A stretch of DNA of 55,541 nt from Natronospirillum sp. (GTDB taxonomy: Bacteria; Pseudomonadota; Gammaproteobacteria; Pseudomonadales; Natronospirillaceae). Below are positions 32,678-42,285 of the stretch, piece after piece. Each line of letters begins with the position of its first letter. Position 1 is the first letter of the stretch. The translations under genes and the position numbers were made by a program. Below the pieces are notes generated by a model. The model ran no database searches, had not been told where the DNA came from, and saw nothing but the letters and a program-made list of their open reading frames with translations. The stretch spans positions 1 through 55,541 of the forward strand of contig NZ_JAIUMC010000012.1 in the NCBI RefSeq assembly GCF_022565775.1. Direction: 5' to 3'.

Positions 32678-34264
32678 ATGCCTCTTACGATCGCCATACC
32701 CAAGGAAACCCACAAGCTGGAGAAGCGCGTCGCTGCGACGCCTGATTCAGTGCGCAAACTGCTGGAGCTCGGCTACCGGGTGGTGGTGGAGTCGCGCGCC
32801 GGCAGCCAGGCCAATTACAGCAATGATGCCTACAAGGAAGCCGGGGCCGAGATGGTCAGCGCGGCCAAACTGTATCCACAGGCCGATATTCTGCTCAAGG
32901 TCAACGGGCCGGAGAAGCGGACAGATCTGGATGGCAAGAACGAACTGGACCTGCTGCCCAAGGACGCCACCTTCATCAGTTTTCTGCAGCCGGCGCTCAA
33001 CGAACCGCTGCTCAAGCAGTTTGCAAAGAAAAAGATCAACGCGCTGGCCATTGATGCAGTACCCCGCATTTCGCGCGCCCAGAAGATGGACGCGCTGAGT
33101 TCCATGGCCAACATTGCAGGCTATCGGGCAGTCGTCGAGGCGTCCAACCTGTTCGGTCGTTTCTTTACCGGCCAGATTACAGCTGCGGGCAAGGTGCCGC
33201 CGGCCAAGGTGCTGGTGATCGGCGCAGGCGTCGCCGGGCTGTCGGCCATTGGTGCAGCCAAATCGATGGGCGCCATCGTGCGTGCCTTCGACACCCGGCC
33301 TGAGGTGAAAGATCAGGTCAAAAGCATGGGCGCCGAATTTCTCGAACTCGACTACGAGGAAGATGGCAGCGGCACCGGCGGCTATGCCAAGGAAATGAGC
33401 AAGGCGTTTATCGACGCCGAGATGGCGCTGTTCCGTGAGCAGGCCGCCGAGGTCGACATCATCATCACCACGGCCCTGATTCCGGGCAAGCCGGCGCCCA
33501 AGCTGATACTGGAAGACATGGTCAAATCCATGAAGCAGGGCAGCGTGATTGTGGATCTGGCGGCGGCCAATGGCGGGAACTGCGAACTGGCGCAGGCCGA
33601 CAAGGTGGTCACCAGGCATGGCGTCAGCATCATCGGCTACACCAACCTGCCCAGTCGTCTGGCAGCCCAGTCGTCACAGCTCTATGCCACCAACCTGGTG
33701 CACCTGGTCGCTGAATTGACACCCGGCAAGGACGGCGAACTGATCATCAACATGGACGATGAAGTTCAACGCGGCGCCACGGTGGTGCACCAGGGCAAGG
33801 TGACCTGGCCCCCACCGCAACCCGCCAGTCCCCCGCCGTCTCCGGCTGCGGAGAAAAAAGCGGTACCCGAGCCTGAGCCGGAAGCGCCGGCGGTGAAGGC
33901 AAAGCCGAAAAATCTGTTCAGCGGCAAGGCGATGATCGGCTATTGGGCAGTGGCGGGCACTCTGTTGCTGCTGCTCGGCTCAGTGGCCCCGGCAGACTTT
34001 GTGCACCATTTCTTTATCTTCATTCTGTCGATTTTTGTCGGCTGGCAGTTGATCTGGAACGTCAAACACTCGCTCCACACGCCACTGATGAGTGTCACCA
34101 ATGCCATCAGTTCCATCGTGATACTGGGTGCCTTGTTGCTGGTGGCGACACCCGACAGCACCCTGATCACGGTGATGGCCATGGTGGCGGTGTTCGTGAC
34201 CAGCATCAATATATTCGGCGGTTTCTATGTGACCCATCGCATGCTGCATATGTTCCGGAAATAA
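32678..34264 (+). CDS. pntA: NAD(P) transhydrogenase subunit alpha
   Basis: The 528-residue protein contains domain I, which binds NAD(H) (LTIAIPKETHKLEKRVAATP, VLVIGAGVAGLSAIGAAKSMGAIVRAFDTRPEV, QTTALIPGKPAPKL-type loop). A proline/alanine-rich linker (about 370-405) leads to four C-terminal membrane helices. With PntB it couples proton entry to reduction of NADP+ by NADH at the inner membrane. It is full length for the single-chain, E. coli-like alpha subunit, unlike the split AA1/AA2 form. GAAGGAAA precedes the ATG. pntB starts 25 bp downstream. Confidence 0.96.
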   Translation: MPLTIAIPKETHKLEKRVAATPDSVRKLLELGYRVVVESRAGSQANYSNDAYKEAGAEMVSAAKLYPQADILLKVNGPEKRTDLDGKNELDLLPKDATFISFLQPALNEPLLKQFAKKKINALAIDAVPRISRAQKMDALSSMANIAGYRAVVEASNLFGRFFTGQITAAGKVPPAKVLVIGAGVAGLSAIGAAKSMGAIVRAFDTRPEVKDQVKSMGAEFLELDYEEDGSGTGGYAKEMSKAFIDAEMALFREQAAEVDIIITTALIPGKPAPKLILEDMVKSMKQGSVIVDLAAANGGNCELAQADKVVTRHGVSIIGYTNLPSRLAAQSSQLYATNLVHLVAELTPGKDGELIINMDDEVQRGATVVHQGKVTWPPPQPASPPPSPAAEKKAVPEPEPEAPAVKAKPKNLFSGKAMIGYWAVAGTLLLLLGSVAPADFVHHFFIFILSIFVGWQLIWNVKHSLHTPLMSVTNAISSIVILGALLLVATPDSTLITVMAMVAVFVTSINIFGGFYVTHRMLHMFRK

Positions 34265-34289
34265 TGACAAGAATTAAGGGAGATTTCGT

Positions 34290-35681
34290 ATGACCGGCAC
34301 TATTGCCATGGCGTATCTGTTCGCCGCTGTTATGTTCATTCTGGCCCTTGGGGGCCTCAGCTCGCAGGAAACCGCCCGTCGGGGCAACTGGTACGGCATC
34401 ACCGGTATGGCGGTTGCCGTCATCGCCACCCTGCTCAGCGCTTACGTCCAGAACTATGTGATGATCGGCCTGGCCATGGCGGTAGGTGCGGTCATCGGCC
34501 TGTCGCTGGCCCACCGCGTTCAGATGACGGCCATGCCGCAGCTCATAGCCCTGCTGCACAGCTTTGTCGGCCTGGCCGCCGTGCTGATCGGCTGGGGCAC
34601 CTATCTTGATCCGGACTATCACTACACCGGCGCTGATCGCGTCATTCTCAATACCGAGATCTATCTGGGCATCTTCATCGGAGCCATCACCATGACCGGC
34701 TCCTGGGTCGCCTGTGGCAAGCTGCACGGGATACTGTCTGGCAACCCGCTGACGCTGCCCTACCGTCACTGGATGAACCTGGCCGCCATTGTGGTCAGTG
34801 TGATTCTGCTGTTCATTGTCGCCGGCAGTGATCCCAGCCCGGGCAATGCCACGCTGATTTTCATCATGACGATTATTGCCTGCCTGCTCGGCATCCACCT
34901 GATCGCAGCCATTGGCGGGGCTGATATGCCGGTAGTGGTGTCCATGCTCAACAGCTATTCGGGCTGGGCGGCGGCAGCGGCCGGATTCATGCTGAACAAT
35001 GACCTGCTGATTGTGGTGGGTGCTCTGGTGGGTTCCAGTGGCGCCATCCTGTCCTACATCATGTGCCGGGGCATGAACCGCTCCTTTATCAGCGTGATTG
35101 CCGGTGGCTTCGGTACCGACTCCAGCAGCGGCATCAGCAGCGACGATCAGGGCGACGCTGTCGCTACCACCGCCGAAGAACTGGCCGACGCGCTGAGTGA
35201 AGCCCAGAGCATTGTCATCGTGCCCGGCTATGGCATGGCCGTGGCCAATGCGCAGATCGCCGTCAGCGAACTGACCGATGAACTGCGCAAGACCGGCAAA
35301 CAGGTCCGCTTTGCCATTCATCCGGTTGCCGGTCGTCTGCCCGGACACATGAATGTGCTGCTGGCGGAAGCCAATGTGCCCTATGACATTGTGCTGGAGA
35401 TGGACGAGATCAATGACGACTTCCCGGAGACCGATGTGGTGATCGTTATTGGCGCCAATGACATCGTCAATCCGGACGCACAGGAAAAGCCCAACAGCCC
35501 CATCGCCGGTATGCCGGTGCTGGAAGTCTGGAAAGCGAAACAGTGTGTCATTCTCAAGCGCAGCATGGCCACCGGATATGCCGGCGTGCAGAACCCCCTG
35601 TTCTACAAGGACAGTGCCCGCATGCTGTTTGGTGATGCCAAGGACAGTGTGCAGAAGCTGATTCAGGCCTTCAAGGCCTGA
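34290..35681 (+). CDS. pntB: NAD(P) transhydrogenase subunit beta
   Basis: The 463-residue protein has eight to nine membrane helices, with [20 protein letters not shown] and [27 protein letters not shown]. The soluble NADP(H)-binding domain III follows, from about 285 ([65 protein letters not shown]). It forms the proton channel and the NADP site of the transhydrogenase. An AAGGGAG ribosome site precedes the ATG. Its 3' end overlaps the convergent MFS gene by 11 bp. Confidence 0.96.
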   Translation: MTGTIAMAYLFAAVMFILALGGLSSQETARRGNWYGITGMAVAVIATLLSAYVQNYVMIGLAMAVGAVIGLSLAHRVQMTAMPQLIALLHSFVGLAAVLIGWGTYLDPDYHYTGADRVILNTEIYLGIFIGAITMTGSWVACGKLHGILSGNPLTLPYRHWMNLAAIVVSVILLFIVAGSDPSPGNATLIFIMTIIACLLGIHLIAAIGGADMPVVVSMLNSYSGWAAAAAGFMLNNDLLIVVGALVGSSGAILSYIMCRGMNRSFISVIAGGFGTDSSSGISSDDQGDAVATTAEELADALSEAQSIVIVPGYGMAVANAQIAVSELTDELRKTGKQVRFAIHPVAGRLPGHMNVLLAEANVPYDIVLEMDEINDDFPETDVVIVIGANDIVNPDAQEKPNSPIAGMPVLEVWKAKQCVILKRSMATGYAGVQNPLFYKDSARMLFGDAKDSVQKLIQAFKA

Positions 35682-37002
35682 CCGGCTGCTCATCTGATGA
35701 CGCCGGGCCCTCGTCAGCAGGGTCCGGCGGCAAATCATCTTCGATGTCCGGGGTGTCTTCAGGCGCCTCGTGCTGGTCTGGCGCATCCGGCATCATTTCC
35801 AATACCTGTGGTGTGGATCGAACCATGGGTGAGTAGTGCCCGGGCGAATCCGTAGGCTCTTCGCGGCTGCGGCGCCGCACCGAAAGCATCAGCAAACCCA
35901 TCATCAGCAACAGACAACCGGCAAAATAGGCCGGCAGCGCATCACGACCTAACAGCTCCATCAGAGAGGCGGCGCCAGTCGGCCCCAGGGCGGCCCCTAT
36001 GCCGAAGGCCATTAGCGCAGCACTGGATCCGCTGACAATGTGTTCGGGCTCCACCCGGTCCACCATGTAGGCAATGGCGATGGGATAAAGCGCGAACACC
36101 ATGGCGCCCCAAAGCCCCATCAGAACCCATAGAAAAAGTGACTCATCCAGTGGAATCATCAGCAGGGACACAACAATGGCCACGGCCATTACCGCCGCCA
36201 GCACGCGCCGACGGTCATGCCGGTCAGAATAGTAGCCAATCGGCAACTGACCCAGGGCACCCCCTACAATGGCCGCGCTCATCAGCGTGCCGATACTGGC
36301 TGTTGAGAGGCCCATCAGACTGCCGTAAAGCGGCATCAGCCCCCAGAAGGCGCCCAGCACCAGCCCGGAAAACAACGAAGTCACCAGCGCCAGAGGTGCC
36401 AGGCGCCAGATTATCCGCAGATCCAGCTTGGGCATGGTCATGATATCGGGTTGCGGCAGACGGGTCAGAGTCACCGGCGTCAAGGCAAGACACAGCAGAA
36501 TGCCCCCCAGTACGAACAGCGTGACCGCTGCCGGGCTGTCGAGGCGCAGCAACTGCTGAGCTGCCGCAATAGACCCCAGGCTGACCATGGTGTACAGGGC
36601 AAACACAATGCCCCGCCGCTCCGATGACACGGCGGCATTGAGCCAGCTTTCAATCACCGCATACAGCGACACCAGAGCAATGCCATACAGTATGCGCAGA
36701 GCCAGCCAGACCCAGGGCAGGTCGGTCAGCACCAGGGTCAGGCTGGCGACCGCTGCCAAAGCCGCCATGAAAGCGAAGGTCCGGATGTGCCCTACCCGCC
36801 TGATAACCGGAACCACCAGAAAGATGCCGAGCAGAAAACCCAGGAAATAGCCGGAGCTGAGCACACCAAGCAAGGTGGTCGAAAAGCCTCGAACCTCGCC
36901 AGCCAGGGTGACCAGGGTGTTCAGCAACCCGTTTCCTAGCAGTAACAGGCTGATACCGATAAAGAGCGCCAGTAGCGGCCGCATATAGGTGCGCATTGTC
37001 AT
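35671..37002 (-). CDS. MFS transporter, YcaD-like
   Basis: The 443-residue protein has 12 predicted helices. The first-loop MFS signature is variant ([14 protein letters not shown]), and [29 protein letters not shown] is typical of the YcaD branch. The second half has [15 protein letters not shown], the usual D-R-x-G-R-R-type loop. About 60 acidic, proline-rich residues after the last helix form an unusual cytoplasmic tail ([19 protein letters not shown]). The substrate is unknown. The coding end overlaps that of pntB in the opposite direction. Confidence 0.88.
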   Translation of the reverse strand: MTMRTYMRPLLALFIGISLLLLGNGLLNTLVTLAGEVRGFSTTLLGVLSSGYFLGFLLGIFLVVPVIRRVGHIRTFAFMAALAAVASLTLVLTDLPWVWLALRILYGIALVSLYAVIESWLNAAVSSERRGIVFALYTMVSLGSIAAAQQLLRLDSPAAVTLFVLGGILLCLALTPVTLTRLPQPDIMTMPKLDLRIIWRLAPLALVTSLFSGLVLGAFWGLMPLYGSLMGLSTASIGTLMSAAIVGGALGQLPIGYYSDRHDRRRVLAAVMAVAIVVSLLMIPLDESLFLWVLMGLWGAMVFALYPIAIAYMVDRVEPEHIVSGSSAALMAFGIGAALGPTGAASLMELLGRDALPAYFAGCLLLMMGLLMLSVRRRSREEPTDSPGHYSPMVRSTPQVLEMMPDAPDQHEAPEDTPDIEDDLPPDPADEGPASSDEQPVRP

Positions 37003-37194
37003 CCCTGCCCGTTGAACCGGCCACCATGGTACTTTGTCGGATCAGCGCGACTCAACCAATTACATCAATTTGGTGGCTTTACAACGACAGGTCGCAATTC
37101 GAAGTAGCTTTTGGGGCTGTGTGAACAATGCAGACCATTCTGCTGCTATTATTGCCCTGAAACACCTGTTTAAATGCTGTTGGCAGCGCAAAGC

Positions 37195-37222
37195 TTGCGC
37201 TTGCAGCTGCCCCGCGCATAAT
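37195..37222 (+). promoter_or_regulatory. Candidate sigma70 promoter for the 53-residue protein
   Basis: TTGCGC (37195-37200) and CATAAT (37217-37222) are 16 bp apart, ending 39 bp before the ATG at 37262. An inverted repeat GCGCAA-AGC-TTGCGC overlaps the -35 and could be an operator. The evidence is modest. Confidence 0.4.
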
Positions 37223-37261
37223 CGACACGTTCATTGCACCCTTAAAGGAGAAGGTTCCCAC

Positions 37262-37423
37262 ATGGCCAAAGCCCCACCCAAGTTGCTGACTCGTCGTTAC
37301 GAGGCGCACAGACTGCTGAGCTGGATGGCCAGAATGCAGATACGTTATGCGGCCTGGAAAGACGCGCGTGCCGTCGACAAGGCGCAGCGGAAATTTCGCA
37401 AACGCTCCGGGGGTCACCAGTAG
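37262..37423 (+). CDS. Small, highly basic hypothetical protein (53 residues)
   Basis: The frame starting at ATG 37262 follows an AAAGGAGAAGG ribosome site and encodes a strongly basic peptide (MAKAPPKLLTRRYEAHRLLS, ending QRKFRKRSGGHQ) with two tryptophans. I recognise no family. It could bind nucleic acid or membranes, judging only by charge. Its end overlaps the convergent DUF4105 gene by 10 bp. The strong ribosome site and a plausible promoter make it more than a chance frame. Confidence 0.55.
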   Translation: MAKAPPKLLTRRYEAHRLLSWMARMQIRYAAWKDARAVDKAQRKFRKRSGGHQ

Positions 37424-39366
37424 GTACCGAGGCCCACCCTGAATTCACTGGCCTGATGCCACTGCCCTTCAAGGCGCAGGTCCCAGCGCTGGCTGTTACC
37501 AAAACGCAGCCTTGCATCCAGCAGCGGACCGGCGCTGTCCGAATCGCCGGCTGACCAGCGATACCCGGCTTCCAGACCCGTGCTGAAGGCCGAGTGCCAG
37601 TGCTGCAGCCACCCCAGGCGAGGCGTGACCGCCACCGGGCCGGAGTCCCCGCTGGCCAGCCGACCTTCCAGCAAACCATATCCGGCAGCCAGCCCCGGTG
37701 ACCCGAAAGCCAGCCCTGGCCCGCCTTCTACAAACCACTCTCCGCAGTCGTTGCAGGCCAGATTGCTGGCCTCATAGCCGGCCCGCAGTCGCCCGGACAT
37801 CGGCTGATCGGCCAACCGGCCGGTTGCCGACAAATTCAACGCAGTCGCATTAATCAGGTCCAGACGGCGCAGTTGCAGTCCATCCTCCCAGGCCGCTGCC
37901 CGAATATCCACCATACTCAGTTCGGCAAGCGCCGGGCGACCGACGGGCCGCGCCAGCAGATCATAGTAGGACAGACGGAAACGGGCTTCCACGCCTGGGC
38001 CACGGGTCTCGTTCCACAAGCCGGAAGCGGAGAGCAATGTCGGATAATTGGCTGCATGCATGGGTGCTGGGTGACGCATCCGGTCGCGCGAGGATTGCGC
38101 CGATGACGGTTCGGTATAGATATGATCACCCAGTGAATCTGTGCGCACCGGCAGCCGAACCCGCAGTGCCATCAAGGTTCGCCAGTCGGCATCAGAGAGC
38201 CCCGACGCCGGTGACGCGGTCTGCGCGGCATGATAGTTGATCAGTGCATCCAGCAGTTGCTGTTGTTCGAGCAGACTGAAGCGCTCGTCCGTAATCAGCT
38301 CCGGGTCTCCGGATTCAAGCCAGGCACTGGCCGCGGCACGCTGGGTCCGGCTCAGATGCTGCCAGTCTGCCAGCAATTCGCTTTGTGGCGAGGGATAGTA
38401 GTAGACCGCCGAAACCATTGAGGCGCCATTGTTGTCCACGCGCATCAGATGGTTGAAGGTGTCATGAGGCATAGTCCAGGGTTTGATCCGGTTATCCAGG
38501 CTTTCGTCTTCCGGGAGGATCAGGTTCAGAATGGCCGCCGTGCGATAGGCACAGTTGGAGCCGGCAAAGTAGTAGCTGAACTCCCGTCCCAGAAGCTCCC
38601 AGGTATGAGCCACCACCAGTGCGGTCTGCTCCGGGGTCAGTTGCAGTCGGTACTCCCAGAGATCACGTTGCTGGTAGTCGCCATAGAGCACGCTGTTCTG
38701 ATGAAATCTGGCGTGCGAGAAAACGGCTTCGTAGCCGCCGAACAGACCTTTGCTAATAAACTGCAGCGGACTTTCTCCGGGCGGCAGATCAACACCGAAG
38801 TTGACCGTATTGGCCAGCACATGTGCATGCTCGGCCGGCTCTCTGGCAGACTCGTTCAGCCGCAGCAGAATATGGCCATACAGCGATGACGGATTGCGCA
38901 GATAGCCTTCCACGGCAATAAGGCTGACCGATTCGATGCGGCGCTCGTCCTGGCCTCGCCACCGGTCATAGCCTTCACACCGGGGGGTCGGCAAATCATC
39001 GACTTGCGGCAAGTGTTCACGCAGCCAGAGCAGGCGGGCCGGAAACCGGCATTGTGCATGCTGCTCCGGATCTTCTCCAGGCGGCGCAAAAAAAGCCTCG
39101 ATCGTAGCGTGCAACTCGAGCTCGGGATCGCGTGCGCCTTCCGGTGCCAGAAAGAAGCCGGCAGAGTGGATGTCGCTCACCGGTTTTCCAGTGCGCCGCG
39201 GCTGGTAGTGTCCCAACTGCAGCCAGCGCCAATTGTCATGCAGGGCCAGGTCAGTGGCAGCGTCATGCCATTGTGAGTGACCGGCAGGAGCTTCGGCGCT
39301 GGCAAGCCCGGCACCCAGAAAGCCGAGCAAGAGCAGTTTGCCAACCCGCTTCAGGACGACAGGCAT
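37414..39366 (-). CDS. DUF4105-domain periplasmic/outer-membrane protein
   Basis: The 650-residue protein has a signal peptide (VGKLLLLGFLGAGLASA). A DUF4105 domain in the middle (about 140-300) has SSLYGHILLRL, NTVNFGVDLPPGESPLQFISKGLFGGYEAVF, the aromatic-rich RDLWEYRLQLT and EFSYYFAGSNCAYR. The last about 200 residues alternate like outer-membrane beta strands and end in an aromatic residue (GLGTYW), suggesting a barrel or barrel-like end. The conserved His of YGHILL and Cys of SNCAYR form an NlpC/P60-like pair, so an amidase or thioesterase is possible. The function is unproven. The small gene upstream overlaps its start by 16 bp. Confidence 0.82.
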   Translation of the reverse strand: MPVVLKRVGKLLLLGFLGAGLASAEAPAGHSQWHDAATDLALHDNWRWLQLGHYQPRRTGKPVSDIHSAGFFLAPEGARDPELELHATIEAFFAPPGEDPEQHAQCRFPARLLWLREHLPQVDDLPTPRCEGYDRWRGQDERRIESVSLIAVEGYLRNPSSLYGHILLRLNESAREPAEHAHVLANTVNFGVDLPPGESPLQFISKGLFGGYEAVFSHARFHQNSVLYGDYQQRDLWEYRLQLTPEQTALVVAHTWELLGREFSYYFAGSNCAYRTAAILNLILPEDESLDNRIKPWTMPHDTFNHLMRVDNNGASMVSAVYYYPSPQSELLADWQHLSRTQRAAASAWLESGDPELITDERFSLLEQQQLLDALINYHAAQTASPASGLSDADWRTLMALRVRLPVRTDSLGDHIYTEPSSAQSSRDRMRHPAPMHAANYPTLLSASGLWNETRGPGVEARFRLSYYDLLARPVGRPALAELSMVDIRAAAWEDGLQLRRLDLINATALNLSATGRLADQPMSGRLRAGYEASNLACNDCGEWFVEGGPGLAFGSPGLAAGYGLLEGRLASGDSGPVAVTPRLGWLQHWHSAFSTGLEAGYRWSAGDSDSAGPLLDARLRFGNSQRWDLRLEGQWHQASEFRVGLGTYW

Positions 39367-39860
39367 GGCCAGTCCTGGTCCGGCTCCAGCAAAGCCAGAT
39401 ACCAGAGAATTCTCCGTGCGCCGTCTTCCGGGTCAGACGGCCGCAGATCCAATTGCTCCGGCAAACCTGTACGGGCAGTCTGGTAATGCATCTGAGCCAT
39501 TTCGGCGCTGCACCCCAACTGGCCCAGCAGGCTGCGCGTATAGATACCCGGCCCCTGCACCAATTCACGCTCGAGTTGCGCAAAACTCTCTGCAATCAAC
39601 CGCAAAGCCAGCGCCTCGGATTGCATGCATTGCACGCTTGTGGCACCGCCAATCTGGCCATCAATACTCATGAAACCCCAGTCCACCCTGGATGCCGGGT
39701 ACCCCAATGCAGTATGGCGGTAGACCTGGCCGTCAATGGCGCAATACTCCAGCAACTGCTCGGGGGAGAAAGGCTCTCCGGCCACCGGCTTCCACAACAG
39801 CAGCGAAACCACTGCCGCTGATTTAAGGCAGAATTGCAGATAATGCCGGACTGCGATCAT
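39351..39860 (-). CDS. Exported hypothetical partner of the DUF4105 protein
   Basis: The 169-residue protein has a signal peptide (MIAVRHYLQFCLKSAAVVSL, cleavage after VAG). The mature part has four cysteines (EYCAIDG, VQCMQSE, LGCSAEM, WPCLSS), which could form two disulfides in the periplasm. I recognise no family. The start at ATG 39860 is set by GGGGAAAGG upstream. Its stop overlaps the DUF4105 gene start by 16 bp, so the two are coupled and probably work together. Confidence 0.68.
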   Translation of the reverse strand: MIAVRHYLQFCLKSAAVVSLLLWKPVAGEPFSPEQLLEYCAIDGQVYRHTALGYPASRVDWGFMSIDGQIGGATSVQCMQSEALALRLIAESFAQLERELVQGPGIYTRSLLGQLGCSAEMAQMHYQTARTGLPEQLDLRPSDPEDGARRILWYLALLEPDQDWPCLSS

Positions 39861-39894
39861 GCGCGCCTTTCCCCAAAAGCCAGGCCAGATCCCT

Positions 39895-39923
39895 ACCATA
39901 CTCAAAACTCTGCGGCCTGTCCC
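39895..39923 (-). promoter_or_regulatory. Candidate promoter for the exported protein/DUF4105 operon
   Basis: On the minus strand, GGGACA (39923-39918) and TATGGT (39900-39895) are 17 bp apart, about 35 bp before the ATG at 39860. It lies just downstream of a terminator for the preceding genes, a sensible place for a new promoter. Confidence 0.35.
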
Positions 39924-39941
39924 CAGCTAAAGTGACGGCAC

Positions 39942-39967
39942 AAAAAAAGGCCCCGCAATGCGGGGCC
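39942..39967 (-). terminator. Rho-independent terminator of the small lipoprotein operon
   Basis: Read on the minus strand, an 8-bp GC-only stem (GGCCCCGC/GCGGGGCC) with a 3-nt loop is followed by seven T. It stands 30 bp after the stop of the 42-residue lipoprotein gene. Confidence 0.88.
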
Positions 39968-39997
39968 CTCCAAAGTACTTGCTTCAGAAGAAGCGGC

Positions 39998-40126
39998 TTA
40001 CCAGTCGCCGCCACCTTCTTGCTGCATGCCGTCTTCCGGCAGGTCTTCAAACTCGCCCGGATCACCACAGGCTACCAGTACCAGTGCGAAAGACAGTGCC
40101 ATCAGTGTGCTCATCAGCGTTTTCAT
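39998..40126 (-). CDS. Small lipoprotein (42 residues)
   Basis: ATG 40126 follows a GGGGGAGAAG ribosome site and encodes a signal (MKTLMSTLMALSFALVLVAC) with a lipobox ending in Cys20. A mature peptide of only 23 residues follows (GDPGEFEDLP, EDGMQQEGGG). An aspartate two residues after the lipid cysteine (C-G-D) is at +3, not +2, so outer-membrane sorting is expected. It lies 97 bp downstream of the DUF4168 gene, with no terminator between, and before a strong terminator. It is therefore probably the second gene of that sigma54-driven unit. The function is unknown. Confidence 0.72.
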   Translation of the reverse strand: MKTLMSTLMALSFALVLVACGDPGEFEDLPEDGMQQEGGGDW

Positions 40127-40223
40127 GGTCTTCTCCCCCTTTGGTCGTTTCTGACCACTTTTGGTGACTTCAGCGCTCATCGCTTCAGTCCGTTAAATTG
40201 CAAATCCGTTACTCTGCTGCGTA

Positions 40224-40583
40224 TCAGTTCATCATGCTCTGAACGCGTTCGCGCAGGTCTTCATCAGTCTCAAGAGCGACCGCAATGTTGTTGTAGGTCG
40301 CCACATCGAGGCCTGTGTCTTCAACCGCTTCGACCATCATCTGGCTGGCTTCCTGTTGCAGTTCAGCTGCATCGTCAGGATCCTCTACGCCTTCCAGACG
40401 TGCCGAGTACTCTGCCGTGATCTCCTGGATGTCCGTCTGTACCTCTACGAACCGCTCCAGATCAGTGTCAGAGATGTCAGCCTCGCCAGGCATATCAGTC
40501 ATGGTATCCTCTTGGGCTGCGGCGGTTGCTGCGAGACCCAGTGCCATCATCATGGCGGCGAGAATTGAGGAGATGCGTGTCAT
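40224..40583 (-). CDS. Small periplasmic DUF4168-type protein
   Basis: The 119-residue protein has a signal peptide (ISSILAAMMMALGLAATAAAQ). A short acidic helical domain follows, with ISDTDLERFVEVQTDIQEI and YNNIAVALETDEDLRERVQSM, the pattern of DUF4168 proteins. No enzyme motif is seen; a chaperone-like or scavenging role in the periplasm is a guess. A GAGG ribosome site precedes the ATG and a sigma54 promoter lies about 40 bp upstream. The gene is divergent from a kinase and sigma54 activator, which makes it their likely target. Confidence 0.78.
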   Translation of the reverse strand: MTRISSILAAMMMALGLAATAAAQEDTMTDMPGEADISDTDLERFVEVQTDIQEITAEYSARLEGVEDPDDAAELQQEASQMMVEAVEDTGLDVATYNNIAVALETDEDLRERVQSMMN

Positions 40584-40623
40584 GCTGTACCTCGATCGTT
40601 TTTGATGAATTCACTGACAGGGT

Positions 40624-40639
40624 TGCAGGCAGCATGCCA
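40624..40639 (-). promoter_or_regulatory. Sigma54 (RpoN) promoter for the DUF4168 gene
   Basis: On the minus strand the sequence reads TGGCAT-GCTGC-CTGCA, with GG and GC 12 bp apart, a close match to the -24/-12 consensus. The start point would be near 40613, giving a 30-nt leader. A sigma54 activator gene pair is divergent from it. Confidence 0.75.
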
Positions 40640-40699
40640 GAAAGTGCAAATAGCTCTTATGTCTCTGTTTTTAAAGAACTTTATTTTATTTCGGCGGTT

Positions 40700-40765
40700 C
40701 ATGTGAGTCATAGAGGCCTTTGACAGTACCGGCTTAAATGTGCCATTTTGACTCATGTGCCACAT
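40700..40765. promoter_or_regulatory. Repeated ATGTG elements between DUF4168 gene and kinase gene
   Basis: The motif ATGTG occurs at 40701, 40738 and 40755. The last two are an exact direct repeat, ATGTGCCA, 17 bp apart, and the last also forms a palindrome ATGTG-C-CACAT. TGAGTCA and its complement TGACTCA lie at 40704 and 40749. All are 60-140 bp upstream of the sigma54 promoter, where an activator would bind. A TTGACA at 40720 could be a -35 for the kinase. Which repeat matters is unknown. Confidence 0.35.
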
Positions 40766-40779
40766 CCACGAGGTGACTT

Positions 40780-42285
40780 GTGCCAGAACGCTACACTCAG
40801 AAGCCGTATGCCAACCACTCTGCTTCGAGCTTGCGTGCTGTCCTGCTGCTTCAGGTTGCGCTGCCCCTGCTGGTGCTGATGGCGGCGATTCTCGCTCTGA
40901 TACTGAATGTCATGGCCCACTTTACCGAGGAGCGTCTGCAGAGAAACCTGCAGGTCCTGGCTCAAGCGATCAGCCTACCGGTATCGGAAGCCATGGAGCG
41001 CGAAGACCTGAACCAGGTAGAAAACAGCCTGCGCTCGGTATTCGGGATCAGTGAAGTTTACGGGGCCTACCTGTTCAATGCCGAGGGCGAACAGGTGATC
41101 AGCCTGGGGTCGGTCAACCCGACGCGTCGACAGGCCGATGAAGCCCTGCGTCAAACGGAAGAGGGCGAGTTTGCCCAGTACGAAAGCATCGACGGGCGTA
41201 ATGTGTACTCCTATTTCATGCCGCTGTTCCGCACCACCGGGCAGCCCAACGGGTTCCTGCAGGTGACGCGGCGACGCAGCGATATCGACAACCAGCTTCT
41301 GCAACTGCGCAACTGGTCCTGGACCGGATTTGGCCTTTTGTCACTGCTGGTGCTGGGCACCATCACCCTCAGCCATCAGCGCAGTATCGGCCAGCCACTG
41401 GAACGGCTGCTCCTCAGCATGCAGCGGGTGGAGTCAGGTAACCGGGCACACCGGGCCGAAATACGAGGCCCGAAAGAAGTAAGACATCTGGCAACCGGTC
41501 TGAATGGCATGCTCGATGCAATACAGTTGGCTGAACTCAGAGTCGCGCGCCAGCGCGAGGAGCGGGAAACCATGGCCGAAAAGCTGCGGCAGGCTGAAAC
41601 CATGGCTGCTCTGGGGCAGCTGTCAGCCGGTGTGGCCCATGAACTCGGTGCACCTTTAAGTGTGGTCGACGGGCGCGCGCGACGCTTGCAAAGACGACTG
41701 GACGACCCGCGCGACGTTCAGGAGCTGGCTGACATTCGCGATCAGGCGGCACGCATGACGGCCATCATCGAGCAGCTGCTGTCTTACGGTCGGCGATCCA
41801 GGGCCGAGAAAAGATCGTTGCCCCTGGCCGCAGTGGTGGCCCGCGCCCAGGCTCTGATCATCGACGAGTACCCGGATGCCAAAGTGCATGTCGACAGGAC
41901 GCAGGATTGCCATGTTATGGGTGACTCGCTCAGCCTCGAGCAGGCTCTGACCAACCTGATACGCAATGCCATTCAATCCAGCGAGCAGGGAGCTGAAGTT
42001 GAAATCAACTGGTCCTGCACGGATGAGCAGGTCACGCTGACGGTTGAAGACTCCGGCCCCGGAATTCCCGAAGACCAGAGAGACAAGCTGTTCGAACCCT
42101 TTGTGACCACCAAGGCGCCGGGTGCTGGCAGTGGTCTGGGCCTGGCCATTGTCAAAAGGGTCTTGCGCGAGCACCAGGGTGATATCCGCATTGAAGACAG
42201 CGCCTCACTTGGCGGTGCATGTTTCCGCCTGACCCTGCCCAGGGTGCAGAGTGCACCGCCGTCTGCAGAGGAGGGCTCGACATGA
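40780..42285 (+). CDS. Membrane sensor histidine kinase (HAMP, HisKA, HATPase)
   Basis: The 501-residue kinase has helix 1 at about 18-46, a short periplasmic sensor (about 47-170) and helix 2 at about 175-197. A HAMP linker follows (QPLERLLLSMQRVESGNRAHRAEI). The HisKA domain has phospho-accepting His287 in LSAGVAHELGAPLSVVDGRA. The ATPase has LTNLIRNAIQSS, VEDSGPGIPEDQRDKLFEPF and GAGSGLGLAIVKRVL. A GTG start follows GAGGTGA. It overlaps the sigma54 activator gene by 4 bp, so they are a pair. The small sensor domain and divergent periplasmic protein genes recall ZraS. The signal is unknown. Confidence 0.92.
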   Translation: MPERYTQKPYANHSASSLRAVLLLQVALPLLVLMAAILALILNVMAHFTEERLQRNLQVLAQAISLPVSEAMEREDLNQVENSLRSVFGISEVYGAYLFNAEGEQVISLGSVNPTRRQADEALRQTEEGEFAQYESIDGRNVYSYFMPLFRTTGQPNGFLQVTRRRSDIDNQLLQLRNWSWTGFGLLSLLVLGTITLSHQRSIGQPLERLLLSMQRVESGNRAHRAEIRGPKEVRHLATGLNGMLDAIQLAELRVARQREERETMAEKLRQAETMAALGQLSAGVAHELGAPLSVVDGRARRLQRRLDDPRDVQELADIRDQAARMTAIIEQLLSYGRRSRAEKRSLPLAAVVARAQALIIDEYPDAKVHVDRTQDCHVMGDSLSLEQALTNLIRNAIQSSEQGAEVEINWSCTDEQVTLTVEDSGPGIPEDQRDKLFEPFVTTKAPGAGSGLGLAIVKRVLREHQGDIRIEDSASLGGACFRLTLPRVQSAPPSAEEGST

